Made by a program: the position numbers and the translations under genes
Assembly: GCA_965279125.1 (NCBI GenBank)
Contig: CBDIHL010000043.1
Span: 62,001-126,000, forward strand
Reading direction: 5' to 3'
Source of the DNA: Dinoroseobacter sp965279125
GTDB taxonomy: Bacteria; Pseudomonadota; Alphaproteobacteria; Rhodobacterales; Rhodobacteraceae
DNA: 64,000 bases
The notes under the pieces: generated by a model
What the model saw: only the letters and a program-made list of their open reading frames with translations
What the model was told of the DNA's origin: nothing
The model's database searches: none
Shown here: in pieces, positions 1 to 8,758 of the stretch
Position numbering within the stretch: the first letter of the stretch is position 1
How the letters are laid out: each line of letters starts with the position of its first letter

Positions 1-355
1 TCGAAACGCGCCGCCCCATGCGCCCCTCGGCGATATTCGCAGCCACCCGAAGCGCTGTGTCCACCCCCATATCCGAGGCGATCAGCAACTCCTCAAGGCT
101 CTCCAGCATCTCGTCGTCCAGCACCCGGCGCGCGCCCGTCTCGACCGGGATCGGCTCCAAGGCCGCAGCCACACCCGGGGTCGGCGCAGCAGCCACACCC
201 GGGGTCGGCGCAGCAGCCACACCCGGGGTCGGCGCAGCGGAAGGAGCCGCCTCCACGACATCCTCGGCGACCTCCTCAACGAGCGCATCCAACCCCTCGT
301 CGAGCTTCGACGACGACTTGAACATCCGGTCTTTGAGTTTCTTGAAAAAGGACAT
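1..355 (-). CDS. ftsY: Signal recognition particle receptor FtsY (5' part, cut by window edge)
   Basis: N-terminal part of FtsY, the SRP receptor GTPase that docks ribosome-nascent chain complexes at the inner membrane. The gene reads leftwards off the window, so only about 118 residues are present. It opens with MSFFKKLKDRMF, followed by an acidic, low-complexity A domain and then the start of the helical N domain (LDDEMLESLEELLIASDMGVDTA), typical of FtsY. The GTPase G domain lies outside the window. The A domain contains three perfect copies of an 8-residue Pro/Thr/Ala unit encoded by a 24-bp tandem repeat. The ATG lies 61 bp after the stop of the lysoplasmalogenase-like gene on the same strand. 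Confidence 0.9.
   Translation of the reverse strand, partial: MSFFKKLKDRMFKSSSKLDEGLDALVEEVAEDVVEAAPSAAPTPGVAAAPTPGVAAAPTPGVAAALEPIPVETGARRVLDDEMLESLEELLIASDMGVDTALRVAANIAEGRMGRRVS
165..236. repeat. Three perfect 24-bp tandem repeats inside ftsY
   Basis: Units occupy 165-188, 189-212 and 213-236 and are identical. Each adds eight codons (reading PTPGVAAA on the minus strand) to the FtsY linker. The unit is a multiple of three, so copy-number change keeps the reading frame. Confidence 0.95.
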
Positions 356-416
356 CAGGGGCGCTTTCTGCTCGGGGTCCCCCCTAGCTAATACGGCTGC
401 TGCCAAAGCGGAAGGG

Positions 417-1043
417 TCAGCCTTGCGCCAAAACGCCCAGCAAGATCATCCCTTGGCCCGCATAGTACAGGCCCCAGATCACCAGACCGAGGTCCGCAAA
501 CCGCAAGCCCGCGAATTTCTCATGCCCGATCAGGATGTCCGAGGCCATGAACACCCCCGCGCCAACCACGATGAAACCGCCGCCCGCGCCAAAAGGCACA
601 CTCAACGCCGCAAGCCCCATCGCCGCGATCACCCCGATATAGAGGCGCAATGGCACAGCAAAAGCCCCCGCCGTTTTGGCCAACCGCAAGGCCACCAAGA
701 CCGCCAATAGAACGACCCCAAACGCCGCAACGACACGCGGCAAGCTCGCCAAAACCGCCAACTCCCCCAACCCGGCGAACAGCACCACATACACCAAATG
801 CGCCGCGCCAAACGCCGCCATGCCCAGCAAGAACGCCCGATCGCCGGGGCGCGACAGCGCGAAATCCCCCAAGGCCGACAGCGCCAATGCAAGGGCCAAG
901 ACCCAGGCACCGCTCAGCGCCGCCACACCGGCCAAGCTCGTAATCGCCACGGTTTTCACGAGCGACCGCAGCGCGCCCCACCCGATCGGCAACACCGGGT
1001 AGGCCAAACCACAGACCGCGCTCAGGATGGCCAAAGCGCTCAA
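417..1043 (-). CDS. YhhN/TMEM86-type membrane protein, putative lysoplasmalogenase
   Basis: A 208-residue, very hydrophobic protein with about seven or eight membrane segments. It carries YhhN-family signatures: SALGDFALS near residue 58, GMAAFGAAHLVYV near 75 and SDILIGHEKF near 168. Characterised family members hydrolyse the vinyl-ether bond of lysoplasmalogens, but the bacterial role here is inferred from family only. The best start is TTG at 1043, because no in-frame ATG lies near the conserved N-terminus, and the ribosome binding site is weak. It follows the NuoE-NuoF fusion gene (stop at 1199) on the same strand. The 155-bp gap holds an inverted repeat (TGCAATT/AATTGCA, 1171-1190) but no clear terminator. 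Confidence 0.75.
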   Translation of the reverse strand: MSALAILSAVCGLAYPVLPIGWGALRSLVKTVAITSLAGVAALSGAWVLALALALSALGDFALSRPGDRAFLLGMAAFGAAHLVYVVLFAGLGELAVLASLPRVVAAFGVVLLAVLVALRLAKTAGAFAVPLRLYIGVIAAMGLAALSVPFGAGGGFIVVGAGVFMASDILIGHEKFAGLRFADLGLVIWGLYYAGQGMILLGVLAQG

Positions 1044-1198
1044 GACATCACAGCCGAACAGGCGCTACGTCGCATCATATCTGACCCGTCATGCGTCACG
1101 CCCCATCAGCAGCTTTCGGTGTAGGGGGGAAGCCTTTCCAAAGTGTTAAGGCCGGCCCAAGACATTCCGCTGCAATTGCTTCAAATTGCAGGCACCCG

Positions 1199-2896
1199 TT
1201 AGACCTCATCCGCAAAATGCTTCATCGTCAGCCTGATCGGGTTCGGTGCCGCTTGCCCCAACCCGCAGATCGACGCATCCGCCATCGCCTGACAGACCTC
1301 TTCCAGCAGCGGCTGGTCCCAAGTCTCGGCCTGCATCAGTTTCACCGCTTTCTCGCAACCCACCCGGCAGGGCGTGCATTGGCCGCAGCTTTCATCCTCG
1401 AAAAACCGCAGCATATTCAGCACCGCCGCCTTCGCGCTGTCTTGGTCCGACAAGACCACAACTGCGGCCGAGCCAATAAACGTCCCCAAGGGCTGCAACG
1501 TATCAAAATCCAGCGGCACATCATTGATGCGCGCAGGCAGCAAGCCCGAGGACGGCCCACCTGGCTGATAGGCCTTGAACACATGCCTCTCCGCCATACC
1601 GCCACAGGCTTCGATAATATCCAAAATCGTCGAGCCTGCAGGCAATAAATAAACCCCCGGCTTGGCCACGCGCCCTGAGACCGAATAGGTCCGCAGCCCG
1701 ACACGCCCGTTCTTTTCGGTCGTGTTCAATATCTCAGGCCCGAACCGCGTAACCCGCGCGATCCAATAGAGCGTCTCAACATTATGCACCAAGGTCGGCC
1801 GCCCAAACACGCCCACCTGCGCCACATAAGGCGGGCGGTGACGCGGCAGACCGCGCTTGCCCTCGATCGACTCGATCATCGCACTCTCTTCGCCGCAGAT
1901 ATACGCACCCGCGCCGCGCCGCAGGTCGATATAGCCCGGTGAGACGAGGCCTGCATCTTCCAGCGCCTTGATCTCAGTCGCGAGGATCTCCAGCACCGCC
2001 GGGTATTCATCGCGCATATAGATAAAGCACGTCTCCGCCTCGACCGCCCAAGCCGCGATCAACATGCCCTCCAGGAACATATGCGGCTCACGCTCCAGGT
2101 GATGCCGATCCTTGAACGTGCCCGGCTCGCCCTCGTCACCGTTCACCGCCAAATAGCGCGGGCCATCAGCCGCTCGCACAAAAGACCATTTGCGCCCCGA
2201 CGGAAAACCCGCGCCGCCCAAGCCGCGCAGACCGCTTTGCGCAATCGCATCCTGCACCGCGTCCACGTCGCCGCCTGCGCGCAATTCAGCCAAGCGCGCA
2301 TATCCGCCTTCGGCTCTGTACTCAGCAAAGCGTTGGTAGTCGGGGATCACAGGATGCGTTTCCCCCGCAGCAATTGCCGCCTCAATTTTCTCGACCGTGG
2401 CAAAGTCTATATGGTTGTGGCCCAATTCCACCGTCGGGGCCGTATCACAGCGCCCCATGCACGGGGCACGCAGCACGCGAACCTGATCAGGGTCCATGCC
2501 ATCTTCCAGGGCCGCTTTCAAAGCCTGCGCGCCAGCCAACTCGCAGGACAACGAATCGCAGACCCTTATGGTCAGCGCCGGGGGTGGGGTTTCATCCTCC
2601 TTCACCACATCGAAATGGGCGTAAAAGGTTGCGACTTCGTAAACTTCCGCCATCGATAGGCGCATTTCATCCGCCAAAGCCCGCAAATGACCCGCAGAAA
2701 GTGCGCCGAATTTATCCTGAATAAGATGCAAATGCTCGATAAGCAGATCGCGACGACGTGGACGCTCACCCAGCAGTGCGCGCACGTCATCCCAAGCGTC
2801 ATCCTCGACCTGGCGGCCCTTTGGCGTGGCGCGTCCCTTGCCGCGCCCGGATTTCCAGACGCCTTTGCCGGTGTCGTTTTTGGTGTCGAGCGCCAT
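1199..2896 (-). CDS. NuoE-NuoF fusion, NAD-dependent formate dehydrogenase beta-type subunit
   Basis: A 565-residue fusion of a 24-kDa thioredoxin-like [2Fe-2S] module and a 51-kDa flavoprotein module. Residues 40-190 are NuoE/FdsG-like, with cluster cysteines C113, C118, C146 and C150. Residues 200-565 are NuoF/FdsB-like, with the FMN/NADH glycine-rich stretch GLGGAGFPSGRKW at about 225 and [4Fe-4S] cysteines C504, C507, C510 and C544. Such proteins pass electrons to or from NAD in soluble formate dehydrogenases or hydrogenase-like complexes. No molybdopterin catalytic subunit or other partner lies in the window, so the electron donor is unknown. Complex I itself normally keeps NuoE and NuoF as separate proteins. 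Confidence 0.85.
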   Translation of the reverse strand: MALDTKNDTGKGVWKSGRGKGRATPKGRQVEDDAWDDVRALLGERPRRRDLLIEHLHLIQDKFGALSAGHLRALADEMRLSMAEVYEVATFYAHFDVVKEDETPPPALTIRVCDSLSCELAGAQALKAALEDGMDPDQVRVLRAPCMGRCDTAPTVELGHNHIDFATVEKIEAAIAAGETHPVIPDYQRFAEYRAEGGYARLAELRAGGDVDAVQDAIAQSGLRGLGGAGFPSGRKWSFVRAADGPRYLAVNGDEGEPGTFKDRHHLEREPHMFLEGMLIAAWAVEAETCFIYMRDEYPAVLEILATEIKALEDAGLVSPGYIDLRRGAGAYICGEESAMIESIEGKRGLPRHRPPYVAQVGVFGRPTLVHNVETLYWIARVTRFGPEILNTTEKNGRVGLRTYSVSGRVAKPGVYLLPAGSTILDIIEACGGMAERHVFKAYQPGGPSSGLLPARINDVPLDFDTLQPLGTFIGSAAVVVLSDQDSAKAAVLNMLRFFEDESCGQCTPCRVGCEKAVKLMQAETWDQPLLEEVCQAMADASICGLGQAAPNPIRLTMKHFADEV

Positions 2897-3056
2897 GATG
2901 CGATCCTATTGACTAAAGTTGTTGCCATTTTAGGCAGCGCAATGCCCGCGAGCGAGCGGAAATGCGACATCTGAGACCCCGGATACGCGGGGATGGTCAC
3001 GAAAGATTAAGGATTTCGCCGCAGTCTTGCCGCGATAGGAGCCTACAGTTTCATTT

Positions 3057-4151
3057 ATGAGCCATTTCATACTCGCCTCGCTTTTACCCTTTGCCCTGAT
3101 CGTGCTCGGCGCGCTCGGGATGGAATGGGCGGTTTGGGCCGCCCTTGGGTGGTTCCTCGCGGTTGTGCCTGTGCTGGATCTGGTGCTGTCGCGCGCGCTT
3201 GATGACCGCTTGGTCGATGTGGACAGCAAGGCGCTTCCGATGGTGTTGGGCCTGACCCATTTGGCAGTTTTGCCTCTGGTCATCGTCGCCCTCAGCGGCG
3301 CAACGGGGCTGGATCAGACGGCGCAGATTGCTCTGTTTGCCGCAACGGCCATGGTTTTTGGGCAGATCAGTGCATCCAACGCCCATGAGTTGATCCACGC
3401 GCCACGCCGCCTGCCCCGCCAGCTTGGTCGCGTGGTCTATGCGACGATGCTGTTCGGCCATCATGCGACGGCGCATCCTGCGATCCATCACCGCTTCGTG
3501 GCCACGCCGCGCGATCCCAATTCCGCGCGTCCGGGCGAATCGATTTACGCTTTCCTGCCGCGTGCCTGGATCGGGTCGTTCCATGCCGGCTGGAATGTTG
3601 AGATGCGCCGCCTGGCCCAACGCAATCTCGGTCCATGGCACATCTCCAACCCGTATCTTCAGGACGCGGCGGTGGTTATTGTCTCGCTCAGCGTCTCTGC
3701 GGTGCTTGGGGGCGTGCCCGGCGTGGCCGCGCATCTGGCGCTTGGGGCACTGGCTGCGATGCAGCTTTTGACCTCGGATTATGTGCAGCATTACGGACTG
3801 CACCGCACAAAATGCCCCGATGGGCGCTACGAGCCTTTGACCGCGCGTCACAGTTGGAACGCGCCCAATGCTCTGTCGCGGCTGATGATGCTGAACGCGC
3901 CGATGCATTCCGAACACCACCTGCATCCCGCCACGCCCTTTCCCGCGCTGGGTGCCGCCCCCGACGCCCAAGGGCCGACCCTACCGGCAAGCCTTCCGCT
4001 GATGGCGGCATTGGCGTTTTGGCCCGTCCGCTGGCATCGCATTATGGGGCGCGAATTAACCAAACTGCATCTGGCCGAAGATGTCCCGCCGATGCCACCA
4101 AGCCGCGCGCCAAGCCGTGCCGCGCCGACGGGTATTGCGCAGGGCCAATAA
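3057..4151 (+). CDS. alkB: AlkB-type integral-membrane fatty-acid-desaturase-like monooxygenase (alkane 1-monooxygenase)
   Basis: A 364-residue membrane protein with the diiron histidine clusters of the AlkB/XylM hydroxylase group: HELIH (110-114), HHATAH...IHH (135-145), VQHYGLHR (about 243-250) and HSEHH (284-288). N-terminal hydrophobic segments (about 5-45 and 60-105) place it in the inner membrane. The family inserts oxygen at terminal C-H bonds of medium-chain alkanes or related substrates using rubredoxin. No rubredoxin or rubredoxin reductase is next to it. It is divergent from the NuoE-NuoF fusion gene across a 160-bp intergenic region. Substrate specificity cannot be read from sequence. 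Confidence 0.85.
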   Translation: MSHFILASLLPFALIVLGALGMEWAVWAALGWFLAVVPVLDLVLSRALDDRLVDVDSKALPMVLGLTHLAVLPLVIVALSGATGLDQTAQIALFAATAMVFGQISASNAHELIHAPRRLPRQLGRVVYATMLFGHHATAHPAIHHRFVATPRDPNSARPGESIYAFLPRAWIGSFHAGWNVEMRRLAQRNLGPWHISNPYLQDAAVVIVSLSVSAVLGGVPGVAAHLALGALAAMQLLTSDYVQHYGLHRTKCPDGRYEPLTARHSWNAPNALSRLMMLNAPMHSEHHLHPATPFPALGAAPDAQGPTLPASLPLMAALAFWPVRWHRIMGRELTKLHLAEDVPPMPPSRAPSRAAPTGIAQGQ

Positions 4152-4189
4152 GGCTTGCGCCGCCAGCCATGGCCCGCAATGTTGGGGCC

Positions 4190-4609
4190 ATGAAACATCT
4201 CCCCCTTGCCGCCCTTTGCCTGATGGCTCTGCCTGTTTTTGCGACGCCGCTCGCCGCAATGGAGGATCGTCTGACCGAAGACGAGTTTTCAGCCCTCGTC
4301 GACGGCAAAACCCTTTTCTTTTCGCAACGCGGCCAGCCTTACGGCGCGGAAGAGTATCGCCGCGACCGCACCGTGATCTGGACGTTTCGGCAAGGCCAGT
4401 GCCTGCGCGGGATATGGGAGCCTGGGCCAGACAATACGATCTGCTTTACCTACCAAGACCGCCCCGACGCCCCGATCTGTTGGGCCTTCTTACGCGATGG
4501 AGAGGACATTCTGGCGCGCGTTCTAGGAGCGGATCCAGAAAACGACCTAAAGGTCATCGGCCAAACCACCGCGCCGCTCGACTGCCCTGGCCCCGATGTC
4601 GGCGTCTAG
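4190..4609 (+). CDS. Small secreted protein of unknown function
   Basis: 139 residues. The start chosen is the ATG at 4190, which begins directly with a signal peptide (MKHLPLAALCLMALPVFATPLAA); an in-frame ATG at 4169 would add seven residues. The mature part has four cysteines (QGQCLRGIW, NTICFTYQ, APICWAF and LDCPGP), suggesting two disulfides in the periplasm. The pattern of short beta-strand-like segments with Y/W residues resembles small periplasmic proteins common in Rhodobacterales, but I do not recognise a named family. It follows alkB by 38 bp and converges on xseA with an 18-bp gap. Confidence 0.7.
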   Translation: MKHLPLAALCLMALPVFATPLAAMEDRLTEDEFSALVDGKTLFFSQRGQPYGAEEYRRDRTVIWTFRQGQCLRGIWEPGPDNTICFTYQDRPDAPICWAFLRDGEDILARVLGADPENDLKVIGQTTAPLDCPGPDVGV

Positions 4610-4626
4610 TCCCCAAGCACCACACC

Positions 4627-6180
4627 CTAAAACAGCGAACCCTGGCTGGGCGGTTTCGGCTTGGTTTTGCGCGCCGCAACGCCACCGCCCAAGCTGAGGC
4701 GGCCATCTCGAAACTCGATCTCCAGACCGCTTGCGGCCTCCGCCTTGGTCTTCGTGGTTAACACCGCACCGCCACCATCGCGCACCACGGCATAGCCACG
4801 CGCAAGCGTTTCTTGATATCCAAGTGTTTGCCGCATCCGCTCCAACCCGTCGAGACGCCTGCGCCAATCCCCGACCTGCCGCACGCCTGCTTGTTCTAAT
4901 CGCGGAGCTAACGTTTTGAAATCGCGCCGTGCCTTTCGCGAGCCGCGCGACAGCATCTCTGGGTGCAGCCGCTCGGAAACCTTCATCAGATCGCGCTGCT
5001 TCAAAGCCACAGGAAACCGCAGACCCCGTTCGAGCGACGCGCCAAGATCCGCCATCCGCTCGGCCTTGCGGGCGATCAGGCGGGTCAGAACCGTAGGCCC
5101 AACCCGCGCGGCAATCGCGTCAAAACGCTCGCGTCGCCGCTCGATCCGGCTTTGCAAGGCGCGCTCCAGCCGCCCGGACAGATCATCGAGGCGTTGCGCA
5201 GGTCGCTCGACCAACTCCTCCACCCGCGGCAAGGCGCGTGACAGATCACGCAGGCGCTGTTGGCGGTATGAGACACCCTGCGCCGCCGCTCGGATCAGAC
5301 GCGCACCCGACGCCTCTACCGCCCCAAGAAGCTCCAACCGCACCGGCACGGCCAATTCCGCCGCCGCCGTGGGCGTGGGCGCGCGCCGATCACTCGCATA
5401 GTCAATCAAGGTCGTATCGGTCTCGTGCCCCACCGCCGAGATCAACGGGACCCTGCTTTCAAACGCCGCGCGCACCACGCTTTCCTCGTTAAACCCCCAC
5501 AAATCCTCAAGCGAACCGCCGCCCCGCGCCACGATAATCAGGTCAGGGCGGGGCACAGGCCCCCCCGGAGAGATCGCGTTAAACCCGCGGATCGCGCGTG
5601 TGACCTGCGGCGCGCAGGCATCGCCCTGCACGGCCACCGGCCAGACCAGAACCTCGCGCGGGAAGCGGTCGCGCAACCGGTGCAGAATATCGCGGATCAC
5701 GGCCCCTTGGGGCGAGGTCACGACACCGATGACGCACGGCAAGTACGGCAAGGCCTGCTTATGCTCGGGCGCGAAAAGCCCCTCGGCGGCCAGCGCTGCT
5801 TTGCGTTTTTCCAGCATCGCCATCAACGCGCCTACGCCTGCGGGCGCGACCTCCTCGACGATCAGCTGGTATTTTGACTGGCCCGGAAAGGTGGTGATGC
5901 GGCCCGTGGCGACGACTTCCATCCCCTCCTCGGGCCTTATTATCATACGCGCGACAGAGCCTTTCCAACTGACCGAGGCCAGAACCGAGCGGTCATCTTT
6001 CAGGTCAAAATACAGATGCCCCGAGCGCGCCAACATCGTGCGCCCAACCTCGCCGCGCACCCGAACACGGCCAAACTCGCCCTCAAGCGCGCGCTTAACG
6101 GCCCCTGAGATTTCCCCCACGGAGTATTCATGCGCATTGCCACGCGGAGCCCCATCATCGTCGTCGAGCAGATCCATCAT
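4627..6180 (-). CDS. xseA: Exodeoxyribonuclease VII large subunit
   Basis: XseA is the catalytic subunit of exonuclease VII, which degrades single-stranded DNA to oligonucleotides together with several copies of XseB. An N-terminal OB-fold (from EYSVGEISGAVKRALE; RVRGEVGRTMLARSGHLYFDLKD) is followed by the catalytic region (VITSPQGAVIRDILHRL, GGGSLEDLWGFNEE, SAVGHETDTTLIDYASDRRAPTP), a long coiled-coil region and a C-terminal segment. From the tandem ATG at 6180/6177 the protein is about 517 residues, slightly longer than the usual ~450. Upstream in-frame residues look non-conserved. It is divergent from purD (72 bp). No xseB lies in the window. Confidence 0.95.
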   Translation of the reverse strand: MMDLLDDDDGAPRGNAHEYSVGEISGAVKRALEGEFGRVRVRGEVGRTMLARSGHLYFDLKDDRSVLASVSWKGSVARMIIRPEEGMEVVATGRITTFPGQSKYQLIVEEVAPAGVGALMAMLEKRKAALAAEGLFAPEHKQALPYLPCVIGVVTSPQGAVIRDILHRLRDRFPREVLVWPVAVQGDACAPQVTRAIRGFNAISPGGPVPRPDLIIVARGGGSLEDLWGFNEESVVRAAFESRVPLISAVGHETDTTLIDYASDRRAPTPTAAAELAVPVRLELLGAVEASGARLIRAAAQGVSYRQQRLRDLSRALPRVEELVERPAQRLDDLSGRLERALQSRIERRRERFDAIAARVGPTVLTRLIARKAERMADLGASLERGLRFPVALKQRDLMKVSERLHPEMLSRGSRKARRDFKTLAPRLEQAGVRQVGDWRRRLDGLERMRQTLGYQETLARGYAVVRDGGGAVLTTKTKAEAASGLEIEFRDGRLSLGGGVAARKTKPKPPSQGSLF

Positions 6181-6251
6181 GTGCCTTGCTTGTGTCAGCG
6201 TCTGGCCAAGCCTAGAACGCAGACAACCGAAGGCCAAGAGAGCAGCGTCAA

Positions 6252-7514
6252 ATGAACATCCTAATCCTCGGCGGCGGCGGGCGCGAACACGCCCTCGCGT
6301 GGGCCGCCGCGCAGAACCCTAAATGCGATCGCCTGATCGTGGCCCCGGGCAATCCGGGCATGGCGCAAATCGCGGAATGCGCGGCCTTGGACATCGAGGA
6401 TGGCACGGCGGTGGCCGAGTTTGCCGTCGAGAATGCGGTGGATTTCGTGATTGTCGGACCCGAAGCGCCGCTGGCCTCGGGCGTGTCGGATGCGCTGACG
6501 GCGGCAGGCGTGCTGGTCTTCGGCCCGAGTGCGGCGGCGGCGCAGCTTGAGGCCTCCAAAACCTTTACCAAGGAGGTCTGCGATGCGGCCTCTGCCCCCA
6601 CTGCGGCTTGGGCGCATTTCACCGATGCGGACGCGGCCAAGGCTTATGTGCAGGCCCAAGGCGCGCCGATTGTCGTCAAGGCCGATGGCTTGGCGGCGGG
6701 TAAGGGCGTGGTCGTGGCGATGGACGTGGCCGAAGCGCTTGCGGCAATCGACGACATGTTCGGCGGCGCGTTCGGCAGCGCGGGCGCGGAGGTGGTGATT
6801 GAGGAATTTATGGACGGCGAAGAGGCGTCGTTTTTCGTTTTGTGCGACGGCCTCGATGCGTTGCCCATCGGCACGGCGCAGGACCACAAGCGCGTGGGCG
6901 AAGGCGATACCGGGCCGAATACCGGCGGGATGGGGGCCTACTCGCCCGCCCCGGTGCTGACGGATGCGGTGGCCGCGCGGACGATGGACGAGATCGTTTT
7001 GCCCACTTTGCGCGTGATGGCCGAGCGCGACACGCCCTATCGCGGGGTGCTTTATGTGGGGCTGATGATCAAGGACGGCGCGCCGCGGCTCGTGGAGTAT
7101 AACGTGCGCTTTGGCGACCCGGAGTGTCAGGTCTTGATGATGCGGCTCGGTGCCCAGGCGCTGGATCTGATGCTTGCGGCGGCTGAGGGGCGGCTGGCTG
7201 AGGGACAGGTGAACTGGGCCGAGGATCATGCGCTTTGCGTGGTGATGGCGACCTCGGGGTATCCGGGGGCCTATGCGAAAGGCAGTGTGATCAAGAGTTT
7301 GGACGCAGTGCTCAGCGATAGCAAGAACATGGTGTTCCATGCGGGCACCGCCCTAACGGACGGCCAGATCACCGCGTCGGGCGGGCGGGTTCTGACGGTG
7401 ACCGCGCGGGGTGACACGCTGGCAGAGGCGCAGGCGCGGGCTTACGCGATGGTCGATGGGATCGATTGGCCCGAAGGGTTCGTGCGCCGCGATATCGGGT
7501 GGCGCGCGCTGTGA
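6252..7514 (+). CDS. purD: Phosphoribosylamine-glycine ligase (GAR synthetase)
   Basis: 420 residues, the normal length of PurD, an ATP-grasp enzyme joining glycine to 5-phosphoribosylamine in de novo purine synthesis. It begins with the family N-terminus MNILILGGGGREHALAW. Other markers are the ATP-grasp segment PIVVKADGLAAGKGV (about 138-152), TGPNTGGMGAYSPAP (about 221-235) and VEYNVRFGDPECQ (about 280), which holds metal ligands. It lies alone on the plus strand, divergent from xseA and convergent with the FG-GAP protein, with a palindrome array in the convergent gap. Confidence 0.97.
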   Translation: MNILILGGGGREHALAWAAAQNPKCDRLIVAPGNPGMAQIAECAALDIEDGTAVAEFAVENAVDFVIVGPEAPLASGVSDALTAAGVLVFGPSAAAAQLEASKTFTKEVCDAASAPTAAWAHFTDADAAKAYVQAQGAPIVVKADGLAAGKGVVVAMDVAEALAAIDDMFGGAFGSAGAEVVIEEFMDGEEASFFVLCDGLDALPIGTAQDHKRVGEGDTGPNTGGMGAYSPAPVLTDAVAARTMDEIVLPTLRVMAERDTPYRGVLYVGLMIKDGAPRLVEYNVRFGDPECQVLMMRLGAQALDLMLAAAEGRLAEGQVNWAEDHALCVVMATSGYPGAYAKGSVIKSLDAVLSDSKNMVFHAGTALTDGQITASGGRVLTVTARGDTLAEAQARAYAMVDGIDWPEGFVRRDIGWRAL

Positions 7515-7524
7515 GGTGGGGCGG

Positions 7525-7569
7525 GCGGAGTTTCGAAACTCCGCGCTGAGCTCATTTCGAAATGAGCTC
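7525..7569. repeat. Palindrome array A: two TTCGAA-centred 20-bp palindromes, 24-bp period
   Basis: Unit 1 is GCGGAGTTTCGAAACTCCGC (7525-7544). Unit 2 core is AGCTCATTTCGAAATGAGCT (7549-7568), extendable by one pair. Both are perfect inverted repeats separated by 4 nt. They lie between purD and the convergent FG-GAP gene and could form strong hairpins in either transcript, but no T-run follows, so simple Rho-independent termination is not indicated. Confidence 0.9.
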
Positions 7570-7571
7570 GC

Positions 7572-8270
7572 CTAGCGGCAGGCGAGTGCGTCTTGAAAAC
7601 TGCCTTGCCCTGCAAATGCACCCAAGCTGCGCTCGACCAAATCGCCGTCCCGCAACTGCACCGACACGACGCTCACCCAATTCCCAGACGCCACGATCAT
7701 TTCCGGCCCGTCCCCGCACTCGCGCAGCCCGCCCGAGATGAAATCCTCGCCGATCCGGTGATTGGTCAGGCCGCGCAGGCTGGCGATCTGCGTCAACGCC
7801 CCGTCAGCGAACCGCCACACCCGCAAGGTCTTCGCCAAATGCGGACGGTCGATATAGGCGATCTCGACAGCGCCATCCCCGTCCAGATCCGCAATCGCCA
7901 CAGGCGCCAGCCAGCGAAACCGCGTGCCAATATTTGGCGTCGCCGCGACAAAGCCGGCCTCATCGAAAATCGCCAAACGTGCCCCCAGCGAGGCGTGGCT
8001 TTCGACCACCACGACCTCCAGATCACCGTCCAGATCCACATCGTGAAGGCGCGGTTGCAGATCCTCAAAGACCTGCTCCACCGGCAGCACAACGCGCCGC
8101 TTCGACCCGTCGGTCAGGGTCATCTCCAGCCCGCCCCACTCGATCTGGTCGCCCAGAACCCCGTGGGCATAGCGGTCGGTGGGGTCCATATAGCGCGCGC
8201 TCTCGACGCTTTGGGCGGCCCCGACCATCGGCCAGAGTGCTGCCAAAACCGCAAAAAGCGCGCCCTTCAT
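7572..8270 (-). CDS. FG-GAP/VCBS-repeat periplasmic protein
   Basis: 232 residues with a cleavable signal peptide (MKGALFAVLAALWPMVGAAQ). Two FG-GAP/VCBS-like calcium-binding loops are visible: DVDLDGDLEVVVVES (about 78-92) and IADLDGDGAVEIAYID (about 127-142). It probably forms a small beta-propeller-like exported protein; no enzymatic motif is seen. Its ATG overlaps the stop of the ferredoxin gene by one base (TGATG), so the two are almost certainly co-transcribed and translationally coupled. A functional link to the ferredoxin is not evident. Confidence 0.75.
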   Translation of the reverse strand: MKGALFAVLAALWPMVGAAQSVESARYMDPTDRYAHGVLGDQIEWGGLEMTLTDGSKRRVVLPVEQVFEDLQPRLHDVDLDGDLEVVVVESHASLGARLAIFDEAGFVAATPNIGTRFRWLAPVAIADLDGDGAVEIAYIDRPHLAKTLRVWRFADGALTQIASLRGLTNHRIGEDFISGGLRECGDGPEMIVASGNWVSVVSVQLRDGDLVERSLGAFAGQGSFQDALACR

Positions 8271-8593
8271 CAGATCTGCTTTTCGGGCATCTGCACGACA
8301 AGACCGTCGAGTGCGTCGGTCACTTTGACCTGACAGGTCAGACGCGAGCGCACCTCGTCCGGCTCGAACGCGAAGTCGAGCATATCGACCTCCATGCTTT
8401 CTTTACCGGGCAATTTGCCGACCCAATCGGGATGCACGTAAACGTGGCAGGTGGAGCACGCACAGGCCCCGCCGCAATCGGCCTCGATGCCGGGAATGCC
8501 GTTGTCGCGCGCGCCTTCCATGACGGTCAGACCGTTGGCAACCTCGACGACATGCTCGGTGCCGCTGTGTTCAATATAGGTGATTTTGGCCAT
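8270..8593 (-). CDS. [2Fe-2S] ferredoxin, adrenodoxin/FdxB type
   Basis: 107 residues starting at MAKITYIEHSG, chosen because it matches the family N-terminus and is preceded by AAGGGA. Cluster ligands appear in EADCGGACACSTCHVYV (Cys at about 40, 46 and 49) and in SRLTCQVKV (fourth Cys, about 87), the spacing of vertebrate-type ferredoxins. Proteins of this type donate electrons to cytochromes P450 or to Fe-S cluster assembly; no P450 or isc gene is nearby. It is co-transcribed with the downstream FG-GAP gene. Confidence 0.93.
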   Translation of the reverse strand: MAKITYIEHSGTEHVVEVANGLTVMEGARDNGIPGIEADCGGACACSTCHVYVHPDWVGKLPGKESMEVDMLDFAFEPDEVRSRLTCQVKVTDALDGLVVQMPEKQI

Positions 8594-8758
8594 GGGTTTG
8601 GTCCCTTGCGAAAAGTTGGTGTTGACCGCGATGTAGTGCTTATCCGCGACAATGGGAAGTCTGAGATCGGCCTTGGGTTTCGCCAGCTCTGATTTTGCGC
8701 TAAACTGTGCGTTAACAGGTTCGGACAACCGGGCCATGCCGTCAAAAAGGCAAGAGCA

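Noticed and set aside
165..236. FtsY 24-bp repeats as a CRISPR or regulatory array
   Set aside because: Perfect tandem copies without spacers, inside a coding region and in frame.
3084..3971. Long minus-strand reading frame opposite alkB
   Set aside because: No recognisable domain, Arg/His/Gln-rich shadow of a GC-rich gene with clear diiron motifs on the other strand.
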